64,000 nt of DNA from contig OX467092.1 in assembly GCA_950106755.1 (NCBI GenBank), forward strand, positions 4,340,001 through 4,404,000, given 5' to 3'. Each line of letters starts with the position of its first letter. The first letter of the stretch is position 1. Under the pieces are notes generated by a model. The model worked only from the letters and a program-made list of their open reading frames with translations, was not told where the DNA came from and ran no database searches. Shown in pieces: positions 46,839 through 58,719 of the stretch. The DNA comes from Climacium dendroides (taxonomy: Eukaryota > Streptophyta > Bryopsida > Hypnales > Climaciaceae). The position numbers and the translations under genes were made by a program.

Positions 46839-49049
46839 TTCGTGCGCATAGTAACCACCTCACAGAAACAGACGAATCTGAAGAAAGAGGTCTAAGATTG
46901 CAAGAAAGCAAAGAAGCCATCAGCTAGGACGTCTCTCACACCTCCAAAACCCTAATCCCTAAATTACTCGCCACAACATCAAATTGACCCAAATTTACCA
47001 CAAAAAAACTCCAGGAGGATGCAAATTCCACTCACAGCCTTGGTGGCGCACCAGCTCCGAAATCGCAACACGATTCCATCCGAAATTAGAAGCAAAACAG
47101 GTTGAGAGCGAGCTAAATTTTCACGGTTAAGTCCTCTTCAGCTCGATGAGTGGACATTTTCGATACCCGTCAGTGAGCTTCGGATACCCAGTTCTGGCTC
47201 CTGCTTAGGGCCGGAAATACGGAAACCGCATTTATAAATGTCCCGTGCTATAATACGGAATTGCATATGATTCAATGGAATTCAGCATAATAGGTAAGGT
47301 AAAACATGCCTATTATCAAGCAGATTTGCTCTCTAGTTACCTTGGAGAGGCTATTTGTTGACTCATGTATTTTTCTGAGATTGAGAAGTTTGAGAGAAGC
47401 CATTTGCATGAAAAATGACGACATTCTGATAAGGAATGAATTTTCTGTGATTTTTCAAGTCTAAAATTTTAATTTTTGTAACAATATTGATTTTAAAGCT
47501 CTCAAATTAAATTAAAACTTGTATTTATTTTATTCTAAACATTCATTCTCACTTTGAATCATGTAAATAACCAATATCAATTAAGATATAAACATTTCAA
47601 ATTTGTTGTATATATATACATATGATGTCAAAACTTTGATAATCTTCAAACCGAATGGAGTGGTTGCAGGTTCAATACTTAGCAGTGACAAGTGGTTTAT
47701 CTAGTGTGAAATCATCCTCTCTACCTGACAAAAATCCTTGCAATATGTTGTTCAATACGCTTGTTTTGAAATAAAATAAAATAAAACTTTGACAATCTAT
47801 ATTTTTTTCTTCAATTCCTATAATGATTCATATTAAGTATTTCTAATGCATGTTTCTTAGCATGTAAACTGGAATAATCAAATTTCATATTCATCTTGCC
47901 ATTAGAAAACCAACAAAATTAAAAATGAGTTACAACATTAATTTTGTAATGACCTACTTTGAATCAATGAATCAATTAAATTTATTCATTTGTTCAATTG
48001 AAGAGAAATTTTCATTTTAGACTTTCCCTAAGTGAGTGAACACCCATTTAGTGATTATAAATGTTTTCAAGAGTTTATCATGAGAGCTACAAGAAATGGA
48101 TGAAGTACATCCAAGTGACCAAGTACATTGAAACAACAATTTTTGTCTATTCTTCAATGATGTATGTGACTCGAATGGTCACTCAATGCTTTATAATTAT
48201 TGTACAAAGTTTTGAATGAGTTCATGTAGAAATGGGAAGAAAAGAAAAATTTGTCAAAATGAAAACTTGATTTCTAGAGTTCGGTATGAACTACCACTTT
48301 AAATGCCCAAAAGGGATTTGTAAAAGAGTGATATCACCTACTAAAATGAGAAAAAAAGATTGTATGAAATCAAAAGTGGTTGGTTGAGGCAATTGTGGAA
48401 ATTTTAGAGTTCGGGAAGTATTTTGAATTTTACTAGCTATTTTCCTTCAATTCCCAATTTGAACTAGTTATTAAAGTAAGAAAATTTGGTTATTTTTTAT
48501 TTTTTATTCAAAATAAAAAATATATAGAATTTTTAACCGTTTTTTTTTTATATTTTCAAATTGCAACTAAGGTTTTTTCCAAATTCACTAACTTTGAACT
48601 AGCCGCCAATTCTTCCTAAACATAGTGTCCCATTGGGTGGTCATCATATAAAGCATATCATAAAGCAAAAAGGTAATGCCGCAGCAACAGCCAAGTATGA
48701 GGGCCCCGTGGCACACTTCCAACTCTTCCTTTGCGTTCCCCACCATCCACTTTTACCGGGAACAATGTTCCCATTACTGTTCCCCTCGAGTTCTCACACG
48801 GGAACTCCATCTCGCACCTCTGATACTGATTTACTGCGAGCCATTGAACTCCTGACGACTTCCCCTGTCAGCTTCCTGCAGGGCAACAGCTCGCCGAAAG
48901 CCTTGACAAAGCCGTCGGTTCTTCTTTTTATTTTCTCCCTGCTTTGTGGTTTGCATTTCGAAGGAAACGGACGAGGATTGTAATATTTTTTCCCAACATT
49001 TTGGAGGAATTTCGTGTTGATTTTCCCAGGGATTTTTTACGTAGTTGGG
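46839..49049. other. Divergent intergenic region between the At5g43822-like and GLYR1-like genes
   Basis: Holds both promoters. Next to 46838 there is a GC-richer leader with a telo-box (46947-46955). The middle (47300-48600) is AT-rich without recognisable genes. From 48620 GC content rises; this is probably GLYR1-like 5' UTR, which contains a non-homologous 117-codon open frame. A sequence TAAGGTAAAACATGCC near 47296 resembles one end of the family 3 MITE. Confidence 0.5.
46947..46955 (+). promoter_or_regulatory. Telo-box
   Basis: AAACCCTAA, followed closely by a second degenerate unit (TCCCTAAA), lies about 110 bp upstream of the ATG of the minus-strand At5g43822-like gene. Telo-boxes are typical of plant promoters or leaders of translation- and ribosome-related genes, which fits the proposed ribosome-biogenesis role. 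Confidence 0.6.
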
Positions 49050-52000
49050 ATGGGAAGCGACGGAATGGAAGTGGGTTTCTTAGGCCTGGGAATCATGGGA
49101 ATGGCGATGGCGCGCAACCTTTTGAAGAAGGGATTTAAGGTGACAGTGTGGAACCGGAGTCCTGGCAAGGTTCGCGCGTTTCCTCGCTTTGTTGCTTTGA
49201 TTTTTCGGTTTGAACGGTAATTGCTTGCATTGTGTGGTGAAAAGACGCGAAAGAGAGTACAGCTCGTGGAATTAAAAAATAAATCTTTAAGTCCGAAGGA
49301 TCCATTCTCCGAACGATGTTTAGTTTCAAGAATCGATCGTTTCATTAATATGAACTTCTTGGAGGCATGTTGAGGCATTCTTCAGTCTTTTAGATCTAGT
49401 GCAAAACGAATACCTCGCAGAATTAAACCAACAGATGAGGATTTTTTGCTGATATTTATTTTCGACGATTTATTAAACCCTAAGGGACGAAGAGACTCAA
49501 ATTCATTGAGTCTTATGTTTTAGCAGTTTTGTGTAGGTCATATTTTTCCTGAGGTCAATACTGAGTAGGTCATAGACTGTACTGGTGCAATACTGAATGA
49601 TTAGTAGTTTTGAGACTTTCTTTGTTCCAATTCAATTCTAAGTATGTATTATTATTTCTTTATCAGCACATGCGATGTTCTTCATTGATTTTGGTGATAT
49701 GAATTGTGGCCCAATCTGAACTATATTTTTCACAATATGATCAATTGAACTGGTCTTTTTTGAACCATGAATCCTTGGTTCCGCAGAGGTTATTCAAATT
49801 TTAATCCACCGCTGAATGTCTTTGTGGTTTCAGTGTGAGGAGCTCGCGAAAGAGGGCGCTTTGATCGGTAGCTCGCCAGCAGATGTGATTGCGAGGTGTC
49901 CCATCACCATCGCCATGCTGGCTGACCCCTCTGTTGCACTTTCGGTAGGCCGGTCAATGCTAAAAATTCTGCCCTTGAAGTGTTTTCTATATAGTATTTG
50001 AATTCAATCAATGTTAATAGGCTGGTCTTTCATGAATCTAGTCGGAAAAAAATCTATTGAAAGTTTTTTTTTTGTATGTTGCTGTTGAGTCGAAGTGCTT
50101 CGAGATATCTTGTGGTTAAGCCCTCAAAGCTCTGAACTACAAAAAGAATTTGGGCTCAAAGTTCGTAACTATTTCATCAATGGTCTAATTACACGATTCA
50201 AGTTTTGGCACGGATTTACGTTTCGAGAATGCAGCTTATCAAGTCTAGTTTTTCTTCATTTTCTCAATTTAATTTCTTAAACATTCTTATTACAATTTCA
50301 ATCTCTACATGTCAAACTGTAGATTTTACTGGTGAAATTTAACTTGGAGATTATGCCAGTTATCAAATGTGGTATTGGTTTTTTCTTTCGTTTGATGCAA
50401 AATTTGTGATTGAATTAATATTATTTGTTTAAACCACATGCTTGCCTAAAGTCATTTGAAAATCTGTTTACTTATGAAAAAACATGTGGCCTCAAGTAGT
50501 GAAATATAAAGTAAACAATTTTACAAAATTTAAAAGGTGACTTTGCACTCGGATTAAACCTGATTTCAAGTAGAAATCTCTGAATTGTCTGAGCTAGCGC
50601 CAGAAGAATCTGTAGCTCTTTTACTTTCAGGGCTTAATTGATATTTAGAGATTTTTATTATCTTGAGGCCTTTGCTCCTCCAAGGATGCTGGCTAAATAG
50701 TACTTTTGTGGATGGCTACCATTCGTCTTTTTTGCTTGGCATGACACTTTTTATCTTTTGTGTTGAGCAAGTAGTTATGCTGATGAAGTCGATGTCGTGG
50801 TTTAATCTTCAGGTAGCACTGGGCCCTGGTGGAGTGGTGGAAGGGATCACTCCTGGCAAAGGATATGTGGACATGTCCACAGTTGATTCGGCGACATCAC
50901 TGAAAATTGCCGAGGTCTGGGTTTTATTATTTCTGATGCTCTCTTGAAATTCACTCAGTTTGTTTCAACATGAACATGTTTGTCTAATCTTCAAAGGACC
51001 AAGAAGCCCAAAGTGGACCTCATGTTTTTTTTCCAGTTTTGAGTAAGTATCATGGGGACTTTACCTTTGTAGGATTTCGTTTACTTTTTGACCAACACAT
51101 GTAATGTTCTTCACTGGTTCTAGTGATACGAACTTTTTGCCTCATCTGAATTATACTTCAAGATCATGAATCCTAGATCCTTTAGGGATTAGCAGGTTCT
51201 CGACCTCGCCTATCTTGAGAGTCGCCTGTGATTTTTTTGAGACGAAGTTGATTTGTGTGTCCTTACAGGCTATTGCAGCCAAAGGTGGAGAGTTTTTGGA
51301 GGCTCCGGTATCCGGTAGCAAACAACCCGCAGAGATGGCCACTTTAATTATCCTCGCTGCTGGCAGTAAGGTGCACAGAACATCCACTTTATGTCAGTTG
51401 GGTTCTAAGGATCTGTAACCATGTATCAACGTATTAACCTAGAACGTCAGAAATCTGGTTGCTAACAAGTCGTAACATCTTGAGTAGTGTCAGGTTTGCA
51501 CACTTTCCATTTTAGCACTAAAGATAAATAGATTGGTAAAATGATGTGAGAACTAGTAATGTCAATAGTCATGTGGCCTTTAGAAATGTGTTTTAAGAGT
51601 GCAACTCTTGAATCATAATGACTTTTTGAACCATGAGCCAGGAAGTTTGCTTTCAAATGTTAAATTCAACTTAGTGTTGGAAGTCCATCAAGAATAGCAA
51701 GTGTCATAAGATTATTGAATCTTGGATACCTTGATTCTCCCTGTAATAGTAGGTGGAACCCATGTGTGAGGATCTGATTTTCAAGAATGTTATGAGTCAA
51801 TCCTCGAGTTGCAAGTCACTCGTTGAGGCTTGTGATCATTTCCCTCTCGTCTTTTGCAGTCTCTCTTTGAAAGGGTGAGCCCAGCCTTCGATGCAATGGG
51901 GAAGAAATCGTTCTACCTGAATGATGTAGGTGGTGGTGCTAAAATGAAATTGGTCGTCAACATGATAATGGGCAGGTGCTTTTTCGAAACCACATTCGTT

Positions 52001-53743
52001 GACCTTGCATTCACTAGGTTTTTGTGGAAACTATTTATGTTATTTTAGAGACAATTGTTGTATTTTGACAAACTTTTTAGGTCTTTCAGTATATTTTTCG
52101 AAAATGTATTCTAAGATTGTAGTCTTTGGATCGCAGCATGATGGCAGCTTTCTCAGAAGGTCTTGCAGTGGCCGACAAGGCAGGGTTAAGTCAACAAACT
52201 CTCCTGGAAGTACTGGCAAGTAATATCACTCTTCTCAAAGTCACTTATTGCTTGCAACTTTGTGGACTCTACTCTGCTTTGATACGTGGTCACTGAATAC
52301 TCTACTATGACCCTCAATAAATGACGAGAGAAATAATTCTAACCTTTTCTTTGAGGTTGATGCACCTTAAAAAACCTTTTCGGTCAGGGTTCCGTATCAG
52401 CATCGTATGGACAATGAGAGTGACACAATAATTACATACCCCTTTGAGGGGTAGACTCTATGCTGCCTAAAACTAATCTGCTTAAGAAAAACTTAGACAC
52501 AAACTTGAGCGTTGTTAAAGTATATGATTCATTTATACTTGGATATAATAGTGTAGACTGCGTGCATATGTGTATATCTAAAATGGCGTTCTAGAACATC
52601 CCTGCTCATTTTCCACATTATCACTGACTACAGCACATTTGTCACACTTTCAGACCTGCCATAATGAAAAAGTGGGTTCCCAGGTGGTAAGATATAAGAG
52701 TTTTTGAGAATGGAATGGAGTGTTCTGACAAGTGCGATGGTCCTGTCTTTCTGTGTGGATGCAGGAGCTAGGGGCAACAGGAAATCCAATGTTCAAGTTG
52801 AAGGGACCATCTATAATTGAGGGGAAGTTTCCAACAGCATTTCCTCTGAAACATCAACAGAAGGATATGCGGCTCGCTCTGGCATTGGGCGATGAAGTAG
52901 CTCAGTCAATGCCTGTTGCTGCTGCAGCCAATGAGGTGAAGAACCTACTCATCATTCTCTCTGCCTCGTGGTTACACTCAAACCTTTTTAATATCACCTT
53001 CTCCAATGCCACTTCCTTTGTTCTCTCAGCAAACCTTACGGATTAGATTTACTAAATTCAAAATCCACTTTGTCCACTCACTATCTCACTTTTTTTTTGG
53101 GTCACAAGACGTTTCACACAAATGTCAGAGTAAGGGGTTTGACAAGTTCCACTTTCTTGATTCTGGTACCCCAATAACTTATTTGGTGTCACTTTTACAT
53201 TTAATGATTGTCACAATGTTGTAAGATTCCATTGTATCACGTGCATACTAGGTGCCTATGCTGTGACATTAAACGGATCTGATCGTTTGGGGATCATAAA
53301 TTCCAAATTTAATGTTCAAAACAACTTCGTCGACTTGTTGGCCAGTCAAATTAGGATTATAATCCAGTCATTCTCATTCGGAGCCCTTGGATCAACGAAG
53401 AAGACAGATTTGGACATTTTTGATTTGAGTAGAATGACTTAGCATTATGTCCTCCAATGCTCTTGACCCTCCCAGGATCTCGAACATTAAGGTATGTTCA
53501 CCCAGAATCACCCCTTGAAAATAATGTTTAGTGTGTACATTCCACGTAGTGATTCTGGGTGCCCATCCCTTATCTATCCACAGCAGTCGTTTGCTCAGAG
53601 CAATGACCGCATGCTTGCGTTTGATCCAGGTGTACAAGAAAGCCCGAGGCATGGGTTTGGGTGACCAAGATTTTTCAGCTGTATATCAATCACTTGCCCA
53701 AGGAGGTGCCAATGTGCCAGACGCTGCAAAAGCTGCATCGTAA
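49050..53743 (+). CDS. GLYR1: Glyoxylate/succinic semialdehyde reductase (beta-hydroxyacid dehydrogenase), eight exons
   Basis: NADPH-dependent reduction of glyoxylate to glycolate and of succinic semialdehyde to gamma-hydroxybutyrate; detoxifies aldehydes. Exons: 49050-49169, 49834-49944, 50813-50914, 51269-51370, 51860-51975, 52137-52215, 52765-52935, 53630-53743, giving 304 aa (Arabidopsis GLYR1 is 289). Rossmann motif GLGIMG is at 12-17, the substrate block [11 protein letters not shown] starts at 123, and the catalytic Lys (in [11 protein letters not shown]) is Lys175, equivalent to Lys170 of Arabidopsis. [16 protein letters not shown] lies in the C-terminal helical domain. I chose the ATG at 49050 as first in frame; the family's usual MEVGFLG starts at the next Met (49065). 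There is no transit peptide, so it should be cytosolic like GLYR1. Intron 6 is GC-AG. The C-terminus is longer and different from Arabidopsis. The stop codon overlaps a GTAAGT donor-like motif. Confidence 0.95.
49665..49783 (+). repeat. Intron-shared repeat a, copy in GLYR1-like intron 1
   Basis: Shares GCACATGCGATGTTCTTCA, TTTGGTGATATGAATTGTGG, TTTTTCACA and AATTGAACTGGTC blocks with 17239-17395 in the GT47 gene, in the same order and orientation. Diverged and noncoding. It ends shortly before the exon 2 acceptor. Confidence 0.6.
51051..51185 (+). repeat. Intron-shared repeat a, copy in GLYR1-like intron 3
   Basis: Third copy of the same repeat: ATGGGGACTTTACCTTTG, TTTCGTTTACTTTTTGACC, CACATGTAATGTTCTTCACT and AATTATACTTCAAGATCATG blocks. 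Again in sense orientation within an intron. Confidence 0.6.
52216..52764 (+). other. GC-AG intron 6 of the GLYR1-like gene
   Basis: Exon 6 ends ...GAAGTACTG and the intron begins GCAAGTAA, a strong GC-type donor. The only nearby GT (four bases on) would shift the frame of exon 7 ([16 protein letters not shown]), which is strongly conserved. So the GC donor is required for the reading frame. Repeat b (52597-52712) lies in this intron. Confidence 0.88.
52597..52712 (+). repeat. Intron-shared repeat b, copy in GLYR1-like intron 6
   Basis: Shares CACACTTTCAGAC, AAAAAGTGGGTTCCCAGGTG and AAGAGTTTTTGAG-type blocks with 16339-16450 in GT47 intron 2. Noncoding. Confidence 0.5.
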
Positions 53744-53968
53744 GTACCGAGTGCACTGAAGTTTTCAGAACTTATTTTGCACAAGCTCTTAGCTTATCCC
53801 AATGCCTTGGATTTGATGTAGTCTGACATTCATTCAGAGACCCAGACATTCTAGAGGTCTTATCAGGATAGTGCTTGTTACCTATGTCTATGTTACATTG
53901 GTAGTGTAATTATCCCCAATGGACTATTTATTTACGATGGCCTTAACGCGAGTGATATTAATTCTCTG

Positions 53969-54045
53969 AAGGCTTTATTAGAAATTACTTAGGCAGGAGG
54001 AATGATAAAGGCTTTATTGGAAATTACTTAGGCAGGAGGAATGAT
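53969..54045 (+). repeat. Tandem duplication, 39-bp period
   Basis: Two adjacent copies beginning AAGGCTTTATT(A/G)GAAATTA and ending GCAGGAGGAATGAT, differing at one base. It lies downstream of the GLYR1-like gene, possibly in its 3' UTR. The near identity implies a recent event. Confidence 0.95.
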
Positions 54046-54417
54046 GGCGGTTTGAGCTTTCCATTCCACAGCCACATCTCACATTAGGAAGTCCCACTCC
54101 GATTCTAATATCGGACCTTTTTTTATTTTCATGTGAAATAATATACTCAGCAGGCTAATAATCCCGGACAATCATTTCAAAAACGGAGGGAGTATATTGT
54201 TGTAATAAAAAAAAAATTTCATAAAGTGGTAGTTGTTTTGTGTCAACTCCTTGGTGGTGTCTTGATCCATTGTTGAAGAGAAGTAGAAGATGAAGAAATT
54301 GGTTAAATTTTGATGAAGAAAGTAGGAGATTTTTACTCAATGGTGAACAGAGTAAATGCACAAGACTAGGTTTCTTATATATTGGAAAGTGAAAACTTGA
54401 AAATCATTAGCACATTA

Positions 54418-54968
54418 ATCTCTAAAGGATGGAATGATTGTTGAACATATGTAGGTGATCTCAGGTAGGTATGTATGAAGGTTTTTTTTTTATAGATGTT
54501 CTTAAAATTTTAACACAATGTGTGAATATGAATCTACTTAGTGAGAGTTTAATTTTTTTTTTGATTAGGTGCTTGGATAAAAAGTTGTGTTGCCTTGAAC
54601 TTTTTAGACAACCCAATCAGTTTTGGGCAACAAGTCCAAAACTCCTCCAATAAATTCTAAAATTTGGTAGGTATGTAACTTACATGATGCAAGATACAAA
54701 TGTAAAAAAAACAACCATATATAGTGTAAAAATCTCACTTTAGGAGGAATCAAACTCTATTGGGAAAAAAAATTCTTGTAACTTCAAATGTTATAATCTT
54801 TCAATTTATGGAATTAAAGTTTTTGAAATTTTTCCTAGACATTCCCAAAGTAGTCTAGTATAGAATTGTATGGTTGAATTCTTAAAAAGAAAAAGAAAAA
54901 ATATCATCTTTTCCTCACTACCTTGAAAAGTGGCATTTTTCCAAAATGTGCCTCATTTCTTTAGGGGT
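54418..54968. mobile_element. Repeat family 1-type element, 551 bp
   Basis: Ends TTAATCTCTAAAGGAT and TTTCTTTAGGGGTTAA are an imperfect inverted repeat of the family 1 type. The interior is AT-rich and noncoding. The following 170 bp (54972-55148) is a truncated piece of family 1 interior, so several elements are packed together. Confidence 0.55.
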
Positions 54969-55301
54969 TAACAAGCTTATGAGTTTTGACTATATACAAA
55001 TACAAATTTGAACTTGATTTCTTAGATTTGTATACATGTGGAAAGCTTTGAATCATTCCATTTTAATTGACAAGATGAAAGTTATAAAGAGTTTTAGGTT
55101 GTGGGTAGTTATGAAATCTCTATTCCAAAATAAACTTTGAAGTCCTTTAACCCCTAAGTCCTAAATTGTATTTTTGGGCAACATAGTGATTTTGGGTAGC
55201 TCACTATGAATGGAATTTTTATTGGTTTTTTGAAATTTTCACACATGTGCCCAAGGAGTAGTTTTAAGGCTCAACAATTTTCATAATTTTTAACCAACGA
55301 C

Positions 55302-55949
55302 GCTAGCATGTGAGCTTAAAAATGTGAGCCTACGAGCCTTGACTATAGGTGTAAGTAGGTACTCTACAACTATTAAAGGTGCCTATAACATAAATATCCT
55401 ATAACTACAAAAAGTGATTATAACATAGGTACCTATAATATAGGCACCTATAATATAAATATCCTATAATAATCATAAAAGGTTCTTTTAATATAGACAC
55501 CTATAATATAAATATCCTATAATCATAGAAAGTGCTTATAATATAAATATCTATAACATAGACACCTATAATATAAATATCCTATAACCATGGAAGGTGC
55601 TTACAACATAGACACCTATAATATAAATATTCTATAACCACGGAAGATACTTACAATATAAGAGCCTCATCACAAAGTTTAGACCCTACGGTTTGTTAAT
55701 AGTTATCAAGTGGTTATTGTTGTTTCATGGGTTCGCATGTTAATTACAATTTATCGCATCATTACGATGCATTACTTCGCATTGTTATGATGCAATTGCA
55801 AGTAATGCATTGTAATGATGCGATAAATTGTAATTAACGTGCGAACCCATGAAACAACAATAACCATTTGATAACTATTGACAAACTGTAGGGTTTAAAC
55901 TTTGTGATGCTAGGCTCATGGACTCAAGATCCTAGGCTCACATGCTAGC
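55302..55949. mobile_element. Nested foldback element with 14-bp terminal inverted repeats
   Basis: The ends GCTAGCATGTGAGC (55302-55315) and GCTCACATGCTAGC (55936-55949) are perfect inverted repeats. Inside lie tandem repeats (55378-55660) and a 256-bp near-perfect palindrome (55662-55917) with ends GAGCCT and AGGCTC. The flanks read TTTTTAACCA on the left and CTTTTGACCA on the right; the related uninterrupted site near 61555-61575 reads CTTTTGACTACAT, so the 9-10 bp look like a diverged target duplication (9 bp would suit Mutator-type elements). No coding capacity. Confidence 0.82.
55378..55660 (+). repeat. Tandem repeat inside the foldback element
   Basis: About five or six imperfect units of roughly 50-58 bp built on CACCTATAATATAAATATCC followed by TATAAYCAYRGAAGGTGCTT-type blocks. 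They fill the left half of the nested element. Confidence 0.8.
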
Positions 55950-56737
55950 AACTATAAACTTTTGACCACATGGTTAAAAAGTTACTATATGATAAGTAGT
56001 TTTCATTGCGTGGCAAGAAAACTTGAGCAACTAAAAAACCTTCTTTAAAAAATATTTTTTAAGAAATAAAAAATTAAAATTGATTTTCTAGATTTATACA
56101 CATGATGTGAAAAACTTTGAATCATTCCATTTTGATTAATTAGAAGAAATTTATGAGGAGTATCAAGAGTGTGGGATGTCTATTCTCAAATAAAATTTGA
56201 AGTTTTTTATTTAACTCAATTTTCAATATTTTGGAAAAAAAATGTAGAATTTTTATTACAACATTATAACCATAAGGTTTGGTAATTTTCAATTCCATAA
56301 ATAAATTGTTCATAATTTTGAATTTTGAATCATTTTCTACTTCTTCTACTTACTATGTTTTTTCTATATGTTGTACAATTCTAAAAGATTTGAAAATTTT
56401 CAAGTATATAGTCAACTTGCCTTGAAAAATGAATCCAAAGAATGACCACCATTTTTGACATTTTTCTAGACAAATGTGACATTGTAATGTGTAGCTGCCC
56501 AATTTTTCATAGGGCCAAAAAAAGGATTTTGTCACTTCAAGCACTAATATCTTGCAATCTATATGGTGGAAATTTCTGAAATTTTTTCCACAACTTCTCA
56601 AACCAATGTACTACAAGATCCTACGGTTACATGTGTTGGCTGCAAAAATTTATTTTTTTCTAAAATTTAATACTTGTAATAGAAATGGCAACTTTAGAGT
56701 GTTTTTCGTAAAAACATAGTTAAATACCTTTAGGGGT

Positions 56738-58719
56738 TTTAGCCTTGCTTTGAGTTTGAGTACTTTAAAGAAATTTTGGGCCTAAAAATACTAAATTCCT
56801 TTAGGGATTGAACTCTTATAATATTAAGATTTAGGCCTTTATTTTCTATTTAATAATGGAATAATCTACTATAAATATCAAAATTTTCTATCCCTTGAAA
56901 GGCAATTTTTCATCTTTATTATTGATTGCAATTGTTTGTCTTCAAAAAATATGGCATAATGTTCATTCTATTTTGTGTTGAAACTTAAACTCATTACTTT
57001 AAGCTATAGATTTTCAATAGAGGTATAGTTTTCTACAAGTTAAATTTTGTAGAATCACTATATTATTACAACAATCAACTCATTTAGTTTAATTGGTGCA
57101 AGTTCCCTTTGCACTAATTTGGATAATTTTAGATGAATGTAATCAAATTAGTTTGAACTATTGGATGAAAGTTGGATAAAAATCAATGGACTATAGATGA
57201 AAATCACAATATTTGAGATATTATGAAAATAGTTTGGACCACACTATATAATTTATTTAAATTTTGTGAATGACCATATTAGTGTGTTTAACAAATTTTC
57301 ATATTTTTAGAATTAAATTGAGTTTGCTTTATGAATAAGGGATACAATAATTGAATTGAATTCATATCTTCTACAAATGTATTCTTCTACCAATTAGCGT
57401 AGCAAAAAGATTGATCATATTGTAGTTAATCCACAAACTTAGCTACAAAATCATTGTATCCTAGTAAAACAACTTCTTGTATTTACCTAATTGTCAAACT
57501 AAAAGCAACTGAAGAATTCAAGTATAATGTTAAAACTAATTTTCCAAAAGTTGGAGACTTCTATCCTCTACTTCCCACAAGCCTCCTTCCAAAATTTTGC
57601 CAACATTTCCAATTCTACTTTTGCAACCATTGCACACTTCCATGAAGAATCGAAATTTGTTTTTTTATTGTTAAAAAATATTTGGCCAATTGTATGTCCA
57701 TGGAAGTTTGCCCTAATCGTGATCTAAAGAGAAGCTGATTGAGTGAATAAATTACATTCCTTTTTTAAGATATGGAAAATGCATTTGCTATGACTCTGAC
57801 TAGATTGAAATTGATTCAATTCTCTCTATCGAGAAGGACGAATGAATTTCAAACAGCAATCCTGTGTTCACAACATGCACAGAATGTGAGGATATACATG
57901 ACATGGAAACAAAGGCTTTCATAAAAGAGGGTGGAGTCCACATTAGAAGCTCCCATTTTGCAAACCTCCTAATTATGTTAAACACCCAATGTTCTGATTT
58001 AAAAAAATCCGAATTGAGTGAAGCCCTTCAACTCTAATTTAAACTCATCAAGGTTGGCATAAGCTCCTATGCACCAATGGGAGATTGAATTTTAACTCAG
58101 GCAAAACTGCAGATTCAAACATACAGCACAATTTCTATGATAAAACAACTGGGAGATCCGAATGTAATTGCTAATACATAGCAACAATTGCGATTCAACA
58201 AGTAATGCTTCTCCAATGAGACTCTTTCCCACAAACATTCCCTGTCAACTTCCAAGCAAAGTGCAATATGCAGTAACATTCGCCCTGTTGAAGGGCACAA
58301 TCAAACAACACCAATAATGAACTGAGATTGATGAAAAACATAAAAAATCGCAACACAATTAAGACAAAACCAACAGAACAGCAATCCAAAGAATGCTGAT
58401 CCTAAGAAAAGCAGAGATGCTCGCACAGACAAAAAGAACAGAAAGTAACAAAACAGCATATCAATTGCACTGAAGTTGTACAGAAAACACATTCTGTACA
58501 ATTACACATAGCACATGTGGAGAGAGGAAAAACAGTTCACAGAAACCCATCTGTAAGTGTCACAAAAGAACGTAAGCAACCGGATAACGATTTATCCCTT
58601 TACAGTATCGACAAAATTCCAAGGACTACAAGAAAGACGTATCCTCCAGTGGATCCACGGATATGATTGCAACTATCTCCCCTGTTTCACCAATCCAATA
58701 CGAAGAGATATCAAAAGCT
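56738..58719. other. Intergenic and 3' flank of the peroxiredoxin gene
   Basis: AT-rich, no gene supported. A second family 1-type end (CCTTTAGGGATTGAACTC) lies near 56798. The last few hundred bases before 58720 probably include the peroxiredoxin 3' UTR. Confidence 0.5.

Larger units (their letters stand above)
55150..56737 (-). mobile_element. Repeat family 1, copy D, carrying a nested element
   Basis: Starts (T)TTAACCCCTAAGTCC and ends ACCTTTAGGGGT. The 1,588 bp reduce to 940 bp once the nested 55302-55949 element is removed, matching the 894-928 bp of the other full copies. Its interior is reversed relative to copy C. The left 150 bp is similar to 61415-61560 (GATTTTGGGTAGCTCACTAT, TGAATGGAATTTTTATT). 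Confidence 0.8.

Noticed and set aside
48633..48983. 117-codon frame upstream of the GLYR1-like gene
   Set aside because: Low-complexity, no homology recognised, and position fits a 5' UTR.
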